Below are positions 7,101 to 15,941 of a DNA stretch of 64,000 nt, piece after piece. The translations under genes were made by a program, and so were the position numbers. Below the pieces are notes generated by a model. The model was not told where the DNA came from. It saw nothing but the letters and a program-made list of their open reading frames with translations, and ran no database searches. This DNA is from Chromobacterium rhizoryzae. Lineage in GTDB: Bacteria; Pseudomonadota; Gammaproteobacteria; Burkholderiales; Chromobacteriaceae. The stretch is from contig NZ_CP066126.1 in the NCBI RefSeq assembly GCF_020544465.1, positions 4,774,001-4,838,000 of the forward strand, written 5' to 3'. Position 1 is the first letter of the stretch; the number at the start of each line of letters is the position of its first letter.

Positions 7101-9121
7101 TACAGATAGACCAGCACCCGCGCCAACTCCTGCGCGGTCTGCTCCTGGCCGGCGTTGCCGCTATGGCCGCCGGCCTCGGTTTCCAATAGCAGCGCGTCGT
7201 GGCCCAGCTCCCGCATCCGCGCCACCATCTTGCGCGCATGCGCCGGATGCACGCGGTCGTCCTTGGCGCTGGTGGTGAACAGGGCCAGCGGATAGGCCAG
7301 ATCGTCGCGTAGCCGGTGGTAGGGCGAATACGCCTCCAGCGCCGGCCGCTGCGCCGGATCCTCCGGATCGCCGTATTCGTCTATCCAGCTGGCGCCGGCC
7401 AGCAGCTCGGTGTAGCGCAGCATGTCCAACAGCGGCACTTCACACACCACCGCGCCGAATAATTCCGGCCGCTGCGTCATGCAGGCGCCCACCAACAGGC
7501 CGCCGTTGCTGCCGCCCTCTATGCCCAGCTTGGCCGGCGCGGTCAGGCCGCGCGCCACCATGTCTTCCGCCACCGCGATGAAGTCGTCGAAGCCCACTTG
7601 GCGGTTCACGCCCTGCGCCGCCTGGTGCCAGCCGGGGCCGAACTCGCCGCCGCCGCGGATGCAGGCCAGCGCGAAGGCGCCGCCGCGTTGCAGCCAGTGC
7701 GGGCCGAAGTTCTCCACGTAGTAAGGCATCATCGGCACTTCGAAGCCGCCGTAGCCGTACAGCAAGGTGGGCGTGGCGCCGTCCAGCGGCGCGTCGCGGC
7801 GGCGCACCACGAAATAGGGAATGCTTTCGCCGTCCGGCGCGCGCGCCTGCCATTGCTCGGCGACGAAGTCGGCCGGATCGAAAGCCTCCGGCTGACGACG
7901 CAGGCATTCCTGCTGGCCGCTGGCCACGTCCAGCCGGTACAGGCCGGTGGGGGTCAGGAAATCGCTGAAGCTGTAGCACAGGATATCGCTGTCCCAGGGC
8001 TGGTCGGCGAACTCGATCACCCCGCCGCTGGGCGTGGGCAGCGCGCGCTCGCGCCAGACGCCGTCGATCTTGTCGAAGGCCAGCAGCCGGCTCTTGACCT
8101 GGTCCAGCAGATTGACCACCACGCTGGCGCGCGTAGTCTCCACCGACTCCACCGCCAGCCGAGGCTGCGGCGCCACCAGCAATTGCGCGTCTATCCGTCC
8201 CTGCCGCAGCGGCTCCAGCGCCACCGCCAGCAAGGCGCCGGCCGGATAGCGGGTCCCGGCGGCGTCCCAGTCCTCGGCCAGCTTGACGATCAGATCGCCG
8301 TGCAGATACGCCTCCAGCTCCGCCTTGGGCGGCAAGGGCAGCGCGTGGGTTTCCAGCGCTTCGTCGATCAGATGGTAGGTCTTGCTGTAGAAGCTGTCCG
8401 AGCACTCGATCAGGTCCAGCGTCGCGCCGTCGGCGTCGAGGAAACGCCAGGCGGCCACCATCATCGCGTCTTCGCCGGCGGAGAACACCTGGCTCCAGGC
8501 ATGCCGCCCTTCCTCGCCGCGCTCCACCAGCCACACTTCGCGCGGATAGCCGGAACGGGTCAGCGGCGCGCCCGGCCAGCCGGGGCAGGCCCAGGCGCTG
8601 TCCGGATCGCGCCAGGCCACATGGCTCTTGCCTTCCGGAAAACTGAAACCGTCCGGCCGCCACGCGCCGGCGGCCAGGTCGTATTCGCGCGCGATGCCGG
8701 CGTCGCCGCCGCCGGCGGTCAGGTGCACCATGGCTTGCAGCGGCGCCAGCGTGCAGTGGGACACCCCGTCCAGATACCAGTCCTCGCCGGCCTCGTCGGC
8801 CAGCGCGTCGATGTCCAGCACGGTCTGCCAGTCCTGCTCGGCGGCGCGGTAGGCCGCCAGCGTGCTGCGGCGGTAAATGCCGCGCGGATGGGCTTCGTCC
8901 TGGTGGAAGTTGTACAGCCAGCCCTCATGCTCGGCGCAGAACGGGATCTGGCGGGTATCGCGCAGGTGGGCGAGGATTTCGTCGCGGAGGCCGGCGAAAC
9001 GCGGGTCGGCGTCCAGCCGCGCCTGGGCGCGCGCGTTCTGCTCGGCCACCCATTCGGCGGCGGCGGGATCGTCCAGGTTTTCCAGCCAGGCGTGGGGATC
9101 GAGGGCGTTATAGTCGGACAT
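7082..9121 (-). CDS. S9 prolyl oligopeptidase-family serine peptidase
   Basis: 679 residues from the ATG at 9121 (GTG at 9133 and ATG at 9130 also in frame). N-terminal beta-propeller part opens with DPHAWLENLDDPAAAEWVAEQN, typical for the family; the C-terminal alpha/beta hydrolase has the nucleophile in GGSNGG (Ser at about 538), the acid in KDDRVHP and the His in AGGHSG. No signal peptide, so cytosolic cleavage of short proline-containing peptides is expected. The lacking TAT/Sec signal and the YGGF..P strand fit prolyl oligopeptidase-like enzymes rather than oligopeptidase B. Confidence 0.88.
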   Translation of the reverse strand: MSDYNALDPHAWLENLDDPAAAEWVAEQNARAQARLDADPRFAGLRDEILAHLRDTRQIPFCAEHEGWLYNFHQDEAHPRGIYRRSTLAAYRAAEQDWQTVLDIDALADEAGEDWYLDGVSHCTLAPLQAMVHLTAGGGDAGIAREYDLAAGAWRPDGFSFPEGKSHVAWRDPDSAWACPGWPGAPLTRSGYPREVWLVERGEEGRHAWSQVFSAGEDAMMVAAWRFLDADGATLDLIECSDSFYSKTYHLIDEALETHALPLPPKAELEAYLHGDLIVKLAEDWDAAGTRYPAGALLAVALEPLRQGRIDAQLLVAPQPRLAVESVETTRASVVVNLLDQVKSRLLAFDKIDGVWRERALPTPSGGVIEFADQPWDSDILCYSFSDFLTPTGLYRLDVASGQQECLRRQPEAFDPADFVAEQWQARAPDGESIPYFVVRRRDAPLDGATPTLLYGYGGFEVPMMPYYVENFGPHWLQRGGAFALACIRGGGEFGPGWHQAAQGVNRQVGFDDFIAVAEDMVARGLTAPAKLGIEGGSNGGLLVGACMTQRPELFGAVVCEVPLLDMLRYTELLAGASWIDEYGDPEDPAQRPALEAYSPYHRLRDDLAYPLALFTTSAKDDRVHPAHARKMVARMRELGHDALLLETEAGGHSGNAGQEQTAQELARVLVYLYQRLMD

Positions 9122-9210
9122 CGGCGTCATCACAATTGCGGATCAATGGCCGCGAGGTTAGCACCCCGCGCCGCCAACGCCAAATGCGCCATGCCCGCTG
9201 CGCCCGAAGT

Positions 9211-10275
9211 TCAGACCGCGCTGATCTCCACCCCCTCCCCCCGCAGCTGGCGACAGGCGTGCTCGGGGTCCAGCAACGCTTCCCCCAGATAGACGCCGGC
9301 GGGCGGCGCGTCCGCCCCCAATAAATGCTCGATCTGCAAAACGGCGCCCAAGGCCGTCAGATGCGCTTGTCCCAAAGGGTCCGCCAGTTGCACGGTTTTT
9401 CCGCACGGCCTGCCGGCGGCGTCCTTGCCCTCGACGGCAATGCGGATGCGGTGAGCCGCGCCCGGCCCGGGGTTGTAGAGCAGCGCCTGCCGCGCGCTGT
9501 TGAACATCGGCCGCGACAGCAGCCGCCATACGCCGCTGCGCACCAGCACATGCAGCAAGGCGGTGGCTTTGCCGTCGTCGAAGCCGATGCGCGCATCCAC
9601 CTGCGCGGCGCCGACGATGGCGGGCAGATTCGCTTGATCCGGGGTATCGAAACGGTAAACCCTGTGACGGCCGGCGGCGCCGAAGTCCGCGACGCGGCCA
9701 TCGAGAAAACCGCCGCGCTTGACCCACTTCCCCCCTTCCATGGTGTGGAACGGTTCGGATAGGCGGTCCATGTATGCGGTCGAATTCGGCCCCGCCTGAT
9801 CCGCCATCGCGAACAGGATGTCGATGCCGACGCGCTCGACCTCGGCGACGGCCCTCGCCGCGTCTCGCGCCACAAGGCTGGCCACGCCGGCCATCCAGGC
9901 CGATGACAAGACCACCGGCGCGCGGGGAGGCCCGTAAGCGGCCGTCGTCAGCAAGGCCTGCTTCAGCCGCTCCGTCCAGCGGGTCACGTCAAGGTAGGCG
10001 TGACCTTGGGCCAGGGCCAGGCGCAACAGCCGGTCATGCGCATCGTTGACCAAGCCCACGATGAGCGCGCCCTTGAGAGCGTCCGGCAGCGCCGGCGCGT
10101 CCACGTCCATCGCCATCGCCTCGGCGCCATATCGCTGCGCCACCGCCTGGGCCGCGTCTAGACGACGGCCGGCGATGACGAGCTTGAGATCCGGCCTGCG
10201 CCGCGCCAGCAAGGACGCCACTTGCGCGCCCACCACGCCGCTGCCGCCGACAAGAACAACGCGGGAAGAAGTCAT
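9211..10275 (-). CDS. Saccharopine dehydrogenase-like NAD(P)-binding oxidoreductase
   Basis: 354 residues. N-terminal Rossmann fold with VVLVGGSGVVGAQVASLLARR and a following acidic/Arg strand end (IAGRRLD) for NADP binding; the rest is alpha/beta without a known catalytic signature. Members of this group reduce or oxidise small substrates and are often paired with TetR regulators. GAGGTGGGG precedes the ATG. Divergent from a TetR gene, with a perfect operator-like palindrome 15 bases in front of its start, so repression by that TetR is likely. Substrate unknown. Confidence 0.75.
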   Translation of the reverse strand: MTSSRVVLVGGSGVVGAQVASLLARRRPDLKLVIAGRRLDAAQAVAQRYGAEAMAMDVDAPALPDALKGALIVGLVNDAHDRLLRLALAQGHAYLDVTRWTERLKQALLTTAAYGPPRAPVVLSSAWMAGVASLVARDAARAVAEVERVGIDILFAMADQAGPNSTAYMDRLSEPFHTMEGGKWVKRGGFLDGRVADFGAAGRHRVYRFDTPDQANLPAIVGAAQVDARIGFDDGKATALLHVLVRSGVWRLLSRPMFNSARQALLYNPGPGAAHRIRIAVEGKDAAGRPCGKTVQLADPLGQAHLTALGAVLQIEHLLGADAPPAGVYLGEALLDPEHACRQLRGEGVEISAV

Positions 10276-10289
10276 GCCCCACCTCAGTT

Positions 10290-10336
10290 TTGGTCAATTG
10301 ACCAATATTAAAACATGAACTTGGTCGTTTGAACAA
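10290..10336. promoter_or_regulatory. Two tandem TetR-type operators
   Basis: TTGGTCAATTGACCAA (10290-10305) is a perfect 16-bp palindrome, and TTGGTCGTTTGAACAA (10321-10336) is an imperfect copy 31 bp downstream, three helical turns. Both lie in the gap between the dehydrogenase-like gene and the divergent TetR gene, where a TetR dimer pair would control both promoters. Confidence 0.75.
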
Positions 10337-10382
10337 TTAAACTGGCGCTTCAGCCATGCCGGACGATCACGAAGGAGGAAAG

Positions 10383-10964
10383 ATGTCGGCCAAAGGAGAG
10401 GAAAGACGGGAAGCGATTCTGCGCGCGGCCATGCGGGTGCTGACCCGCGACGGCGGGCAGGGCTTCCGCATGCGCGCCATCGCGGCGGAAGCCGGGGTGG
10501 GCATCAGCCATGTCCAGTACTACTTCAAGAATATCGACGCGGTGATGGAAGGCGTCATGGTTCGTTACCTGGAAGACTGGGATGAACTGATGCTGGACGC
10601 GCCCGCCAGCCTGGCCGGCGCGCTGGACTTTGTGCTGGCGACCCAGCTTCAACACGGCGGCTGCGCCTTGCTCTGGGAGCTGTGGGCGCTGTCCAGCCGC
10701 AACGAGGCCGCCGATGCGGCGCTCAAGACCTTCTACGCCGGCTATACCGACCGGGTTTGCGCGCTGCTGCGCCGCGAGGCTCAGACGGACGCGCCCGACA
10801 GTGTCGTCAGGGAGCGCGCGGCGCTCATCGTCGCCTTGATCGAAGGCCTCTCCATCCTGCGCGGCAACGGCCGGGAGCAAACGCTGGCGCCGCAAGCCCA
10901 GCGCCATGCCGTAGACGCCGCGCTGGCCTTGGCGGCCTTGCCGCTGCCGCCTGCCAAGACCTAA
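10383..10964 (+). CDS. TetR-family repressor
   Basis: 193 residues. N-terminal HTH is clear (REAILRAAMRVLTRDGGQGFRMRAIAAEAGVGISHVQYYFKNIDAVMEG), followed by a helical ligand domain. AAGGAGG at a spacing of a few bases selects the ATG at 10383 over an in-frame upstream ATG. It is divergent from the saccharopine dehydrogenase-like gene with two operator-like palindromes between. Its stop overlaps the convergent gene by four bases. Ligand unknown. Confidence 0.88.
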   Translation: MSAKGEERREAILRAAMRVLTRDGGQGFRMRAIAAEAGVGISHVQYYFKNIDAVMEGVMVRYLEDWDELMLDAPASLAGALDFVLATQLQHGGCALLWELWALSSRNEAADAALKTFYAGYTDRVCALLRREAQTDAPDSVVRERAALIVALIEGLSILRGNGREQTLAPQAQRHAVDAALALAALPLPPAKT

Positions 10965-11665
10965 TCCGCGCTCCGCGCGGCGGCCTTGAAACGGGCGATC
11001 ACCGCCGGCGCGGTACCGCGGTTGAAGGCGGCGTACAGCGCGCTGTCCAGCTGCGCCAGCTTCATGCCGCGTCGCACCAGCGACGCGTCCAGCCCCAGGG
11101 ACTTGAGCTTGCTGCGCATGCCTATCTCGGTGGCGGGCAGCAGATCGCAGCGGCCGGACACCAGCTTTTTGACGTTGATGCTGGAGTCCGAGGTCGGGTC
11201 CAATCTTGGAAAACCTTCTTCCTTCAAGTACTCCTGCCGGTAATCCCCCAGCACCACGCACACCGAGTAGCGCTTGGCCGCCGCCAGCGTCGGCGCCTGG
11301 ATGTCGCGTCGCGACGCCAGCTGATAAAAATACACGTCGGAATCCAGCAGCTTGACGGCGAAGTCCAGATGTTTAAGCCGCTCCCGGGTCTTGGCGATGG
11401 GAAAAATCGCCGCGCCCGGCCGGGTCTTGGCCTCCTCGTAGGCGCGCGCCCACGGCACCGTTTCAATCCGCGACGGCGGCAGGCCGAGCTTGCCCAGGAT
11501 CGCCAGGACCGGCGCCACCGCCAGCCCGCCGCTGATCCGGCCGTCCGGCCCCAGTTCCACATAGGGCGGATCGCCGCTGCTGAACAAGCGCACTTCATCC
11601 AGAGCCCCCGCCGGGGCCCCGCCGCAGGCCAGCGCGGCGCAGCAGGCGCCCAGCCATTGTTTCAT
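10961..11665 (-). CDS. Periplasmic solute-binding family 3-like protein
   Basis: 234 residues with a signal peptide (KQWLGACCAALACGGAPAGA). The mature part has the SBP family 3 layout (VRLFSSGDPPYVEL...GGLAVAPVLAILGKLG...TVPWARAYEEAK...AIFPIAKTRERL), the type found as stand-alone proteins in Neisseriales and Pseudomonas, not part of an ABC operon here. AGGAGG precedes the ATG at 11665. No transporter genes lie nearby, so it may be an orphan sensor or binding protein. Ligand unknown. Confidence 0.7.
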   Translation of the reverse strand: MKQWLGACCAALACGGAPAGALDEVRLFSSGDPPYVELGPDGRISGGLAVAPVLAILGKLGLPPSRIETVPWARAYEEAKTRPGAAIFPIAKTRERLKHLDFAVKLLDSDVYFYQLASRRDIQAPTLAAAKRYSVCVVLGDYRQEYLKEEGFPRLDPTSDSSINVKKLVSGRCDLLPATEIGMRSKLKSLGLDASLVRRGMKLAQLDSALYAAFNRGTAPAVIARFKAAARSAD

Positions 11666-11719
11666 TCCGCCTCCTTTTTCCACGCCGCAGCTGCTTATTT
11701 ATAGCCGCCGGGCCTCGGT

Positions 11720-12748
11720 TCAGTCGGACAGCACCCGTTGCAGCGTCTCCACCAGCCGGTCCAGGTCCTCGCGTCTCACCTGCCAATGGGTGACGATGCG
11801 CATCAGGCCGCCTTCGGGCGGATTGGCCTTGACCCCGGCCTGGCGCAGCGCGGCCATCAGTTCGGCCACGTCGATGTCGGCGGTGAAACGGAACCACACC
11901 ATATTGATGTGCACGTCCTCCAGCCTCACCTCGACGCAGGGCAGCGCCGCCAGCCGCTCGGCCAGGTAGCGGGCGTTGGCGTGGTCGTCCTTGAGCCGGT
12001 CCACCATCTCGTTCAGCGCCACGATGCCGGGCGCGGCGATCACCCCGGCCTGGCGCATGCCGCCACCCAGCAGCTTGCGGTTGCGGCGCGCGCGGGCGAT
12101 GAAATCGGCGCTGCCGGCCAGAATGGAGCCCACCGGCGCGGCCAGGCCCTTGGACAGACAGAACATCACCGTGTCGGCGTATTGGGCGATCTCGCGCGCC
12201 TCGCAGCCCAGATGGGCGGCGGCGTTGAAGATGCGCGCGCCGTCCAGATGCACCGGCACCTGGTGGCGGCGCGCCACTTCCGCGCTGGCGGCCATCGCCG
12301 CCAAGGGAATCACGCGGCCGTTGCAGTGCGCGTTTTCCAGACAGATCAAGCCGGTGCGCGGCCAGTGGATGTCCTCGCCGACGCGGATGCGCTGCTCTAT
12401 CGCCTCCGGCGCCATCACCCCGTCCACGCCGGCGATGGCGCGCAGTTGCACGCCGCCTATCACCGCCGCGCCGCCGGTTTCGTGCCAGACGATGTGGCAG
12501 CTCTCTTCCAGAATCACCTCGTCGCCGCGCTGGCAGTGGGTGAAGATGGCCAGTTGGTTGCCGAAATTGCCGGTGGGCACGAACAGCGCCGCCTCCTTGC
12601 CCAGCTTCTCCGCGGCCAACTGTTCCAGCGCTTGCACCGTGGGATCGTCGCCGTAGACGTCGTCGCCCACCTCGGCGTTGAACATCGCCTCGCGCATCGC
12701 CGGCGTCGGCTGGGTCACGGTATCGCTGCGCACATCAATCCATTGCAT
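11720..12748 (-). CDS. ltaE: Low-specificity L-threonine aldolase
   Basis: 342 residues, PLP fold type I. DVRSDTVTQPTPAMREAM at the N-terminus, VPTGNFGNQLA, HLDGARIFNAA and the PLP Lys in FCLSKGLAAPVGS (K200) identify threonine aldolase, which splits L-threonine or L-allo-threonine to glycine and acetaldehyde. The ATG at 12748 has GAAGGAGTTGACC in front. It lies 15 bases downstream of a TetR gene on the same strand and is probably co-transcribed with it. Confidence 0.92.
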   Translation of the reverse strand: MQWIDVRSDTVTQPTPAMREAMFNAEVGDDVYGDDPTVQALEQLAAEKLGKEAALFVPTGNFGNQLAIFTHCQRGDEVILEESCHIVWHETGGAAVIGGVQLRAIAGVDGVMAPEAIEQRIRVGEDIHWPRTGLICLENAHCNGRVIPLAAMAASAEVARRHQVPVHLDGARIFNAAAHLGCEAREIAQYADTVMFCLSKGLAAPVGSILAGSADFIARARRNRKLLGGGMRQAGVIAAPGIVALNEMVDRLKDDHANARYLAERLAALPCVEVRLEDVHINMVWFRFTADIDVAELMAALRQAGVKANPPEGGLMRIVTHWQVRREDLDRLVETLQRVLSD

Positions 12749-12763
12749 GGTCAACTCCTTCTC

Positions 12764-13378
12764 TTAAGGGGAAATCTCGGGGTCTTGCCGCGGCAAGGTC
12801 AGATAGGCGGCCAAAGCCGCCGCGACGCAGCGCGTCAGTTCCGCCTCGTCCGGCGCGTCTTCCAACGCCAAGCCGTGAATCAGGCTGTCCGCCATCCGCA
12901 GCAGGCGCGGCGCGCGCTCGGCGGGCAGGCCGCGGGCGGCCAGCCACTCGGCCACGCAGTCCAGCAGCGCCGCGTCCAAGGGATTGTCCGCCGGCGGCGG
13001 GTCGAACTGCGGCCACTCCCGTTCCAATACCCGATGCAGCCCGGGCGCGGCCAGATGCAGACGTAGGCAGGCGGACACCAGGCTCTCCAGCTGCGCAGGC
13101 CACGGCTGGCCGGCGCTCAGCCGCAAGGCCTCCCGCACCGTGGCCAGGGTTTCCTCGCCGTGGCGGCGGTGCAAGGCAGCCACCAGCGCCTGCTTGTTGG
13201 GGAAGTACTGGTACAAGGAGCCGATGCCGACGCCGGCCAGCTCCGCCACCTTGTTGGTGCTCAGTCCGGCGTAGCCGTCGCGCTCCAGAATGCGAGCCGC
13301 CGCCTCCAGAATGGCGGCCACCACGTGGCGGGAGCGGGCTTGGCTGGGCTGTTTGCGGGCTTGCGGAATCATGGGCAT
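12764..13378 (-). CDS. TetR-family regulator
   Basis: 204 residues. HTH: VAAILEAAARILERDGYAGLSTNKVAELAGVGIGSLYQYFPNKQALV at residues 19-65, then a C-terminal ligand domain. First gene of a probable two-gene transcript with ltaE. The start could also be the ATG at 13372; neither has a good ribosome site. Divergent from the darcynin-like gene across 150 bases. Confidence 0.85.
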   Translation of the reverse strand: MPMIPQARKQPSQARSRHVVAAILEAAARILERDGYAGLSTNKVAELAGVGIGSLYQYFPNKQALVAALHRRHGEETLATVREALRLSAGQPWPAQLESLVSACLRLHLAAPGLHRVLEREWPQFDPPPADNPLDAALLDCVAEWLAARGLPAERAPRLLRMADSLIHGLALEDAPDEAELTRCVAAALAAYLTLPRQDPEISP

Positions 13379-13528
13379 GCGGCGGTCCGTAAGGGAGGAA
13401 GGCTTGCGCCGCGGTCATGGGGCCGACAGCAAAAAGACGGCGGCAAACGCTTAGCAAAACACGAGTTTTACCCGCTGACAAGGGCGGATACATTGAAAGC
13501 GTCGCCCATCCTCAATGAAAGCGGAACC

Positions 13529-13873
13529 ATGAGCCAAAGCTACGCCTTCTTCGCGCTGCTGCGCGTCCACCCCAACTGGCTGCGCCTGAGCCGGCCGGAA
13601 CGCCGCCGGTTCGAAGCGGAAACCCTGAAGCCGATCTACGCGCGCTATCCGGCGGTGCGCATGCGCTGGTTCGACGCCGAGGCCTTCACCGCCCGTTGCA
13701 GCGATATCGCGCTGTTCGAAACCGAATCGATCAAGGATTTCTATTATCTGATCGACGCGCTGCGCGACAGCCCGCTCCTCACCGAGCCCTATTTCGAATT
13801 CGTCGACATCCTGCCGGCGGTGGAGGACGGTTTCCGCGACTACGACGCGCAGTTGTCCACAGGCGGATCATAG
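13529..13873 (+). CDS. Darcynin-family protein
   Basis: 114 residues with no signal peptide. The sequence SYAFFALLRVHPNWLRLSRPERRRF and the central SIKDFYYLIDALRDSPLLTEPYFEFVDILPAVEDGFRDY are characteristic of the small darcynin family of unknown function, found in Proteobacteria. The start is the ATG at 13529; a longer open frame upstream overlaps the tetR gene and is unlikely. A GC hairpin follows. Confidence 0.7.
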   Translation: MSQSYAFFALLRVHPNWLRLSRPERRRFEAETLKPIYARYPAVRMRWFDAEAFTARCSDIALFETESIKDFYYLIDALRDSPLLTEPYFEFVDILPAVEDGFRDYDAQLSTGGS

Positions 13874-13899
13874 GCCGCTTAGCCTGCCGGCCAATACAA

Positions 13900-13921
13900 A
13901 CGGCGACCTTGCGGTCGCCGT
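13900..13921 (+). terminator. Hairpin after the darcynin-like gene
   Basis: ACGGCGACC-TTGC-GGTCGCCGT, a perfect 9-bp stem with a 4-base loop, 26 bases after the stop. No T-run follows, so termination strength is uncertain. Confidence 0.5.
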
Positions 13922-14006
13922 GTCGCTGCTGCGGGAGGCCGGGTTATGCCCGGCGAGTCCGGCCCGAAACGGCCGGCGGGGATACTCTCAGATTGTCAGC
14001 AGTGGC

Positions 14007-14231
14007 TTAATGGATTCGATAAGATTGCTTGATCTCGCTTACGCGGCGCTCGGCCTGTTGAACGGTCAGCGGGCTCATGGCCATATGGGCGCCGCAATGG
14101 CAGCGCAACACGCTGTCGGGATGCAGGGACTTGAGATGATGGCGGATTTCATGGCCGCATTCCTCGCAGGCGACCACGACGGTGGCGTTGTAATGCTTGT
14201 CCAGATCAATATCGAATCTTTGCTGCTTCAT
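14007..14231 (-). CDS. Small zinc-ribbon-like hypothetical protein
   Basis: 74 residues. CEECGH at residues 22-27 and CHCGAH at residues 44-49 give a Cys/His arrangement that could bind zinc; DIDLDKHYNATVVVACEECGHEIRHHL looks like a nucleic-acid or protein adaptor ribbon. AAGGGAG lies upstream of the ATG. Function not recognised. Monocistronic, convergent with nothing; the tcdA gene starts 230 bases away on the other strand. Confidence 0.6.
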   Translation of the reverse strand: MKQQRFDIDLDKHYNATVVVACEECGHEIRHHLKSLHPDSVLRCHCGAHMAMSPLTVQQAERRVSEIKQSYRIH

Positions 14232-14461
14232 GGGAATCTCCCTTGCTGTGACAAAGGCCGGCCAGCCAGAGGAAGAGCAGGAAGCCCTTCATGACAGACC
14301 TGAAGAGAAGGATAGCTCCGCCGGCGAAAGGTTCCCAGCAATCAGCCACTTAACTGTAGTTTTTTTGACCGCGGGCAAGCCTCGCGCCCACGGCCGCCGC
14401 ACTGGTCAGCAAGCGGGGCTTGCAGTATCCTTCGCCGATTTGATTGTTGACGATTGCAGCC

Positions 14462-15262
14462 ATGGACACCCACAACGCAGATCTGGAACGCCGCTTCGGC
14501 GGCATCGCCCGTCTCTACGGGCCGGAGGCGCTGGCCCGCTTTCAGGCCGCCCACGTTTGCGTGGTCGGCGTCGGCGGCGTCGGCTCCTGGGCGGTGGAAG
14601 CGCTGGCGCGCAGCGCCGTCGGCAAGCTGACCCTGATAGACCTGGACAATGTGGCCGAGTCCAACACCAACCGCCAGTTGCCGGCGCTGGACCCCAATTA
14701 CGGCATGGCTAAGGTCAGCGCGCTGGCCGAACGCGTGCGCGCGATCAATCCGGCCTGCGAGGTGATCGAGATCGAAGACTTCGTCACCGAAGACAATCTG
14801 GAACAGCTGCTGGGCCGGGACTACGACTTCATCATCGACTGCATAGACAGCCTGCGCATCAAGACCGCGATGGCGGCCTGGTGCGCGCGCCGCCGCCAGC
14901 CCTTCATCGTGTCCGGCGGCGCCGGCGGCCAGACCGATCCCACGCTGATCCGGGTCGCGGACCTGGGCGAGGTCACTTACGACCCGCTGCTGTCCAAGCT
15001 GCGCTACAACCTGCGCCGTCATCACCAGTTCAGCCGCGAAGCCGGCAAGAAGCTGCACGTTCCCTGCGTGTTCTCCACCGAACAACTGATCTATCCGGAC
15101 ACGGAGCAGCAGGCTTGCGACGCCGCGGAGCCGCGCGGCCCGCAGGGCCTGTCCTGCGCCGGCTTCGGCGCGGCGATGACGGTGACCGCCAGCTTCGGCC
15201 TGGTGGCGGTGGCGCAAGCGCTGAAGCAGCTGGCCAAGCCGCCCAAGATCAAGCGCGGCTAA
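14462..15262 (+). CDS. tcdA: tRNA threonylcarbamoyladenosine dehydratase
   Basis: 266 residues of the E1/ThiF-like family. FGGIARLYG at the N-terminus, the nucleotide loop VVGVGGVGSWAVEALARS, LIDLDNVAESNTNRQ and DCIDSLRIKTAMAAWC are the TcdA/CsdL signature. It dehydrates t6A37 of tRNA to cyclic ct6A using ATP. The ATG at 14462 fits the usual N-terminus; a TTG at 14444 in frame is less likely. Stand-alone gene, no CsdAE neighbours. Confidence 0.92.
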   Translation: MDTHNADLERRFGGIARLYGPEALARFQAAHVCVVGVGGVGSWAVEALARSAVGKLTLIDLDNVAESNTNRQLPALDPNYGMAKVSALAERVRAINPACEVIEIEDFVTEDNLEQLLGRDYDFIIDCIDSLRIKTAMAAWCARRRQPFIVSGGAGGQTDPTLIRVADLGEVTYDPLLSKLRYNLRRHHQFSREAGKKLHVPCVFSTEQLIYPDTEQQACDAAEPRGPQGLSCAGFGAAMTVTASFGLVAVAQALKQLAKPPKIKRG

Positions 15263-15287
15263 CGCGGCGTAAACCCGGGCAGAGAGC

Positions 15288-15941
15288 TCAAGACAACGGC
15301 AATTCGATGGCCGCTTGCACGATGGGCCTGGCCCAGACGGGAGTGGCGGCCAAGGCGGCAAGATCGTCCACCCCTGGCGACACCATCCGGCCATTGACGG
15401 TTTCCAACACCAACACCGGGTCAGGAATCTCCTGCCCCGGCGCCGCTTCAGCGCTATTGTCGAATACTTGCAGCCGGGCCAGTCTCGGCAATAAGCGGAT
15501 CAGATTAAGACGCGAGCTGACCCAGCGCTCGTGAATCTTGTGCTCCGGGATGTCGTGGCCCCCATGGGCGGCACGCAAGCCTACCCGCGCAATGTGTCGT
15601 TCCAGCGAGTCCAGGCCGCAAAACAACATCATGACATTGTGACTGCCCGCCGCTGCGGCGAGCATGTCCGCCATCGTCCGGCCTCCCAGCGTGGTTTCGA
15701 ACGCAAAGTTGCGGCCCTCGCGGATGGCGGCCTCCAGCCGGGAGCGGCCGTATTCCCACGCCTGCCCATTGGCCTTGTCCAGGTCCAAACCCAGTTGTCT
15801 GACCAGTTCGCGCGCATAACTGTCCGGGTTGTACCAGGACAAGCCGTGCTCGGCCAGCAGGCTGCCGCCCACCGAGCTCTTGCCTGCGCCGTTCACGCCG
15901 GCAAGCGCTAGGATGAAGGGACGCGCGGCGGCGGCGATCAA
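15288..15941 (-). CDS. Zeta toxin-like P-loop kinase
   Basis: 217 residues. Walker A GVNGAGKSS at 15-23, YNPDSYA after it, and FAFETTLGGRTMADML, the segment typical of zeta/PezT toxins, followed by RVGLRAAHGGHDIPEHKIHERW. Family members phosphorylate UDP-N-acetylglucosamine-type substrates and arrest cell-wall synthesis; some homologues act on other substrates. Its ATG overlaps the stop of the upstream Phd/YefM-like gene by four bases, so both proteins are translationally coupled. Pairing with a Phd-like rather than an epsilon/PezA antitoxin is unusual. Toxicity is inferred. Confidence 0.7.
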   Translation of the reverse strand: MIAAAARPFILALAGVNGAGKSSVGGSLLAEHGLSWYNPDSYARELVRQLGLDLDKANGQAWEYGRSRLEAAIREGRNFAFETTLGGRTMADMLAAAAGSHNVMMLFCGLDSLERHIARVGLRAAHGGHDIPEHKIHERWVSSRLNLIRLLPRLARLQVFDNSAEAAPGQEIPDPVLVLETVNGRMVSPGVDDLAALAATPVWARPIVQAAIELPLS

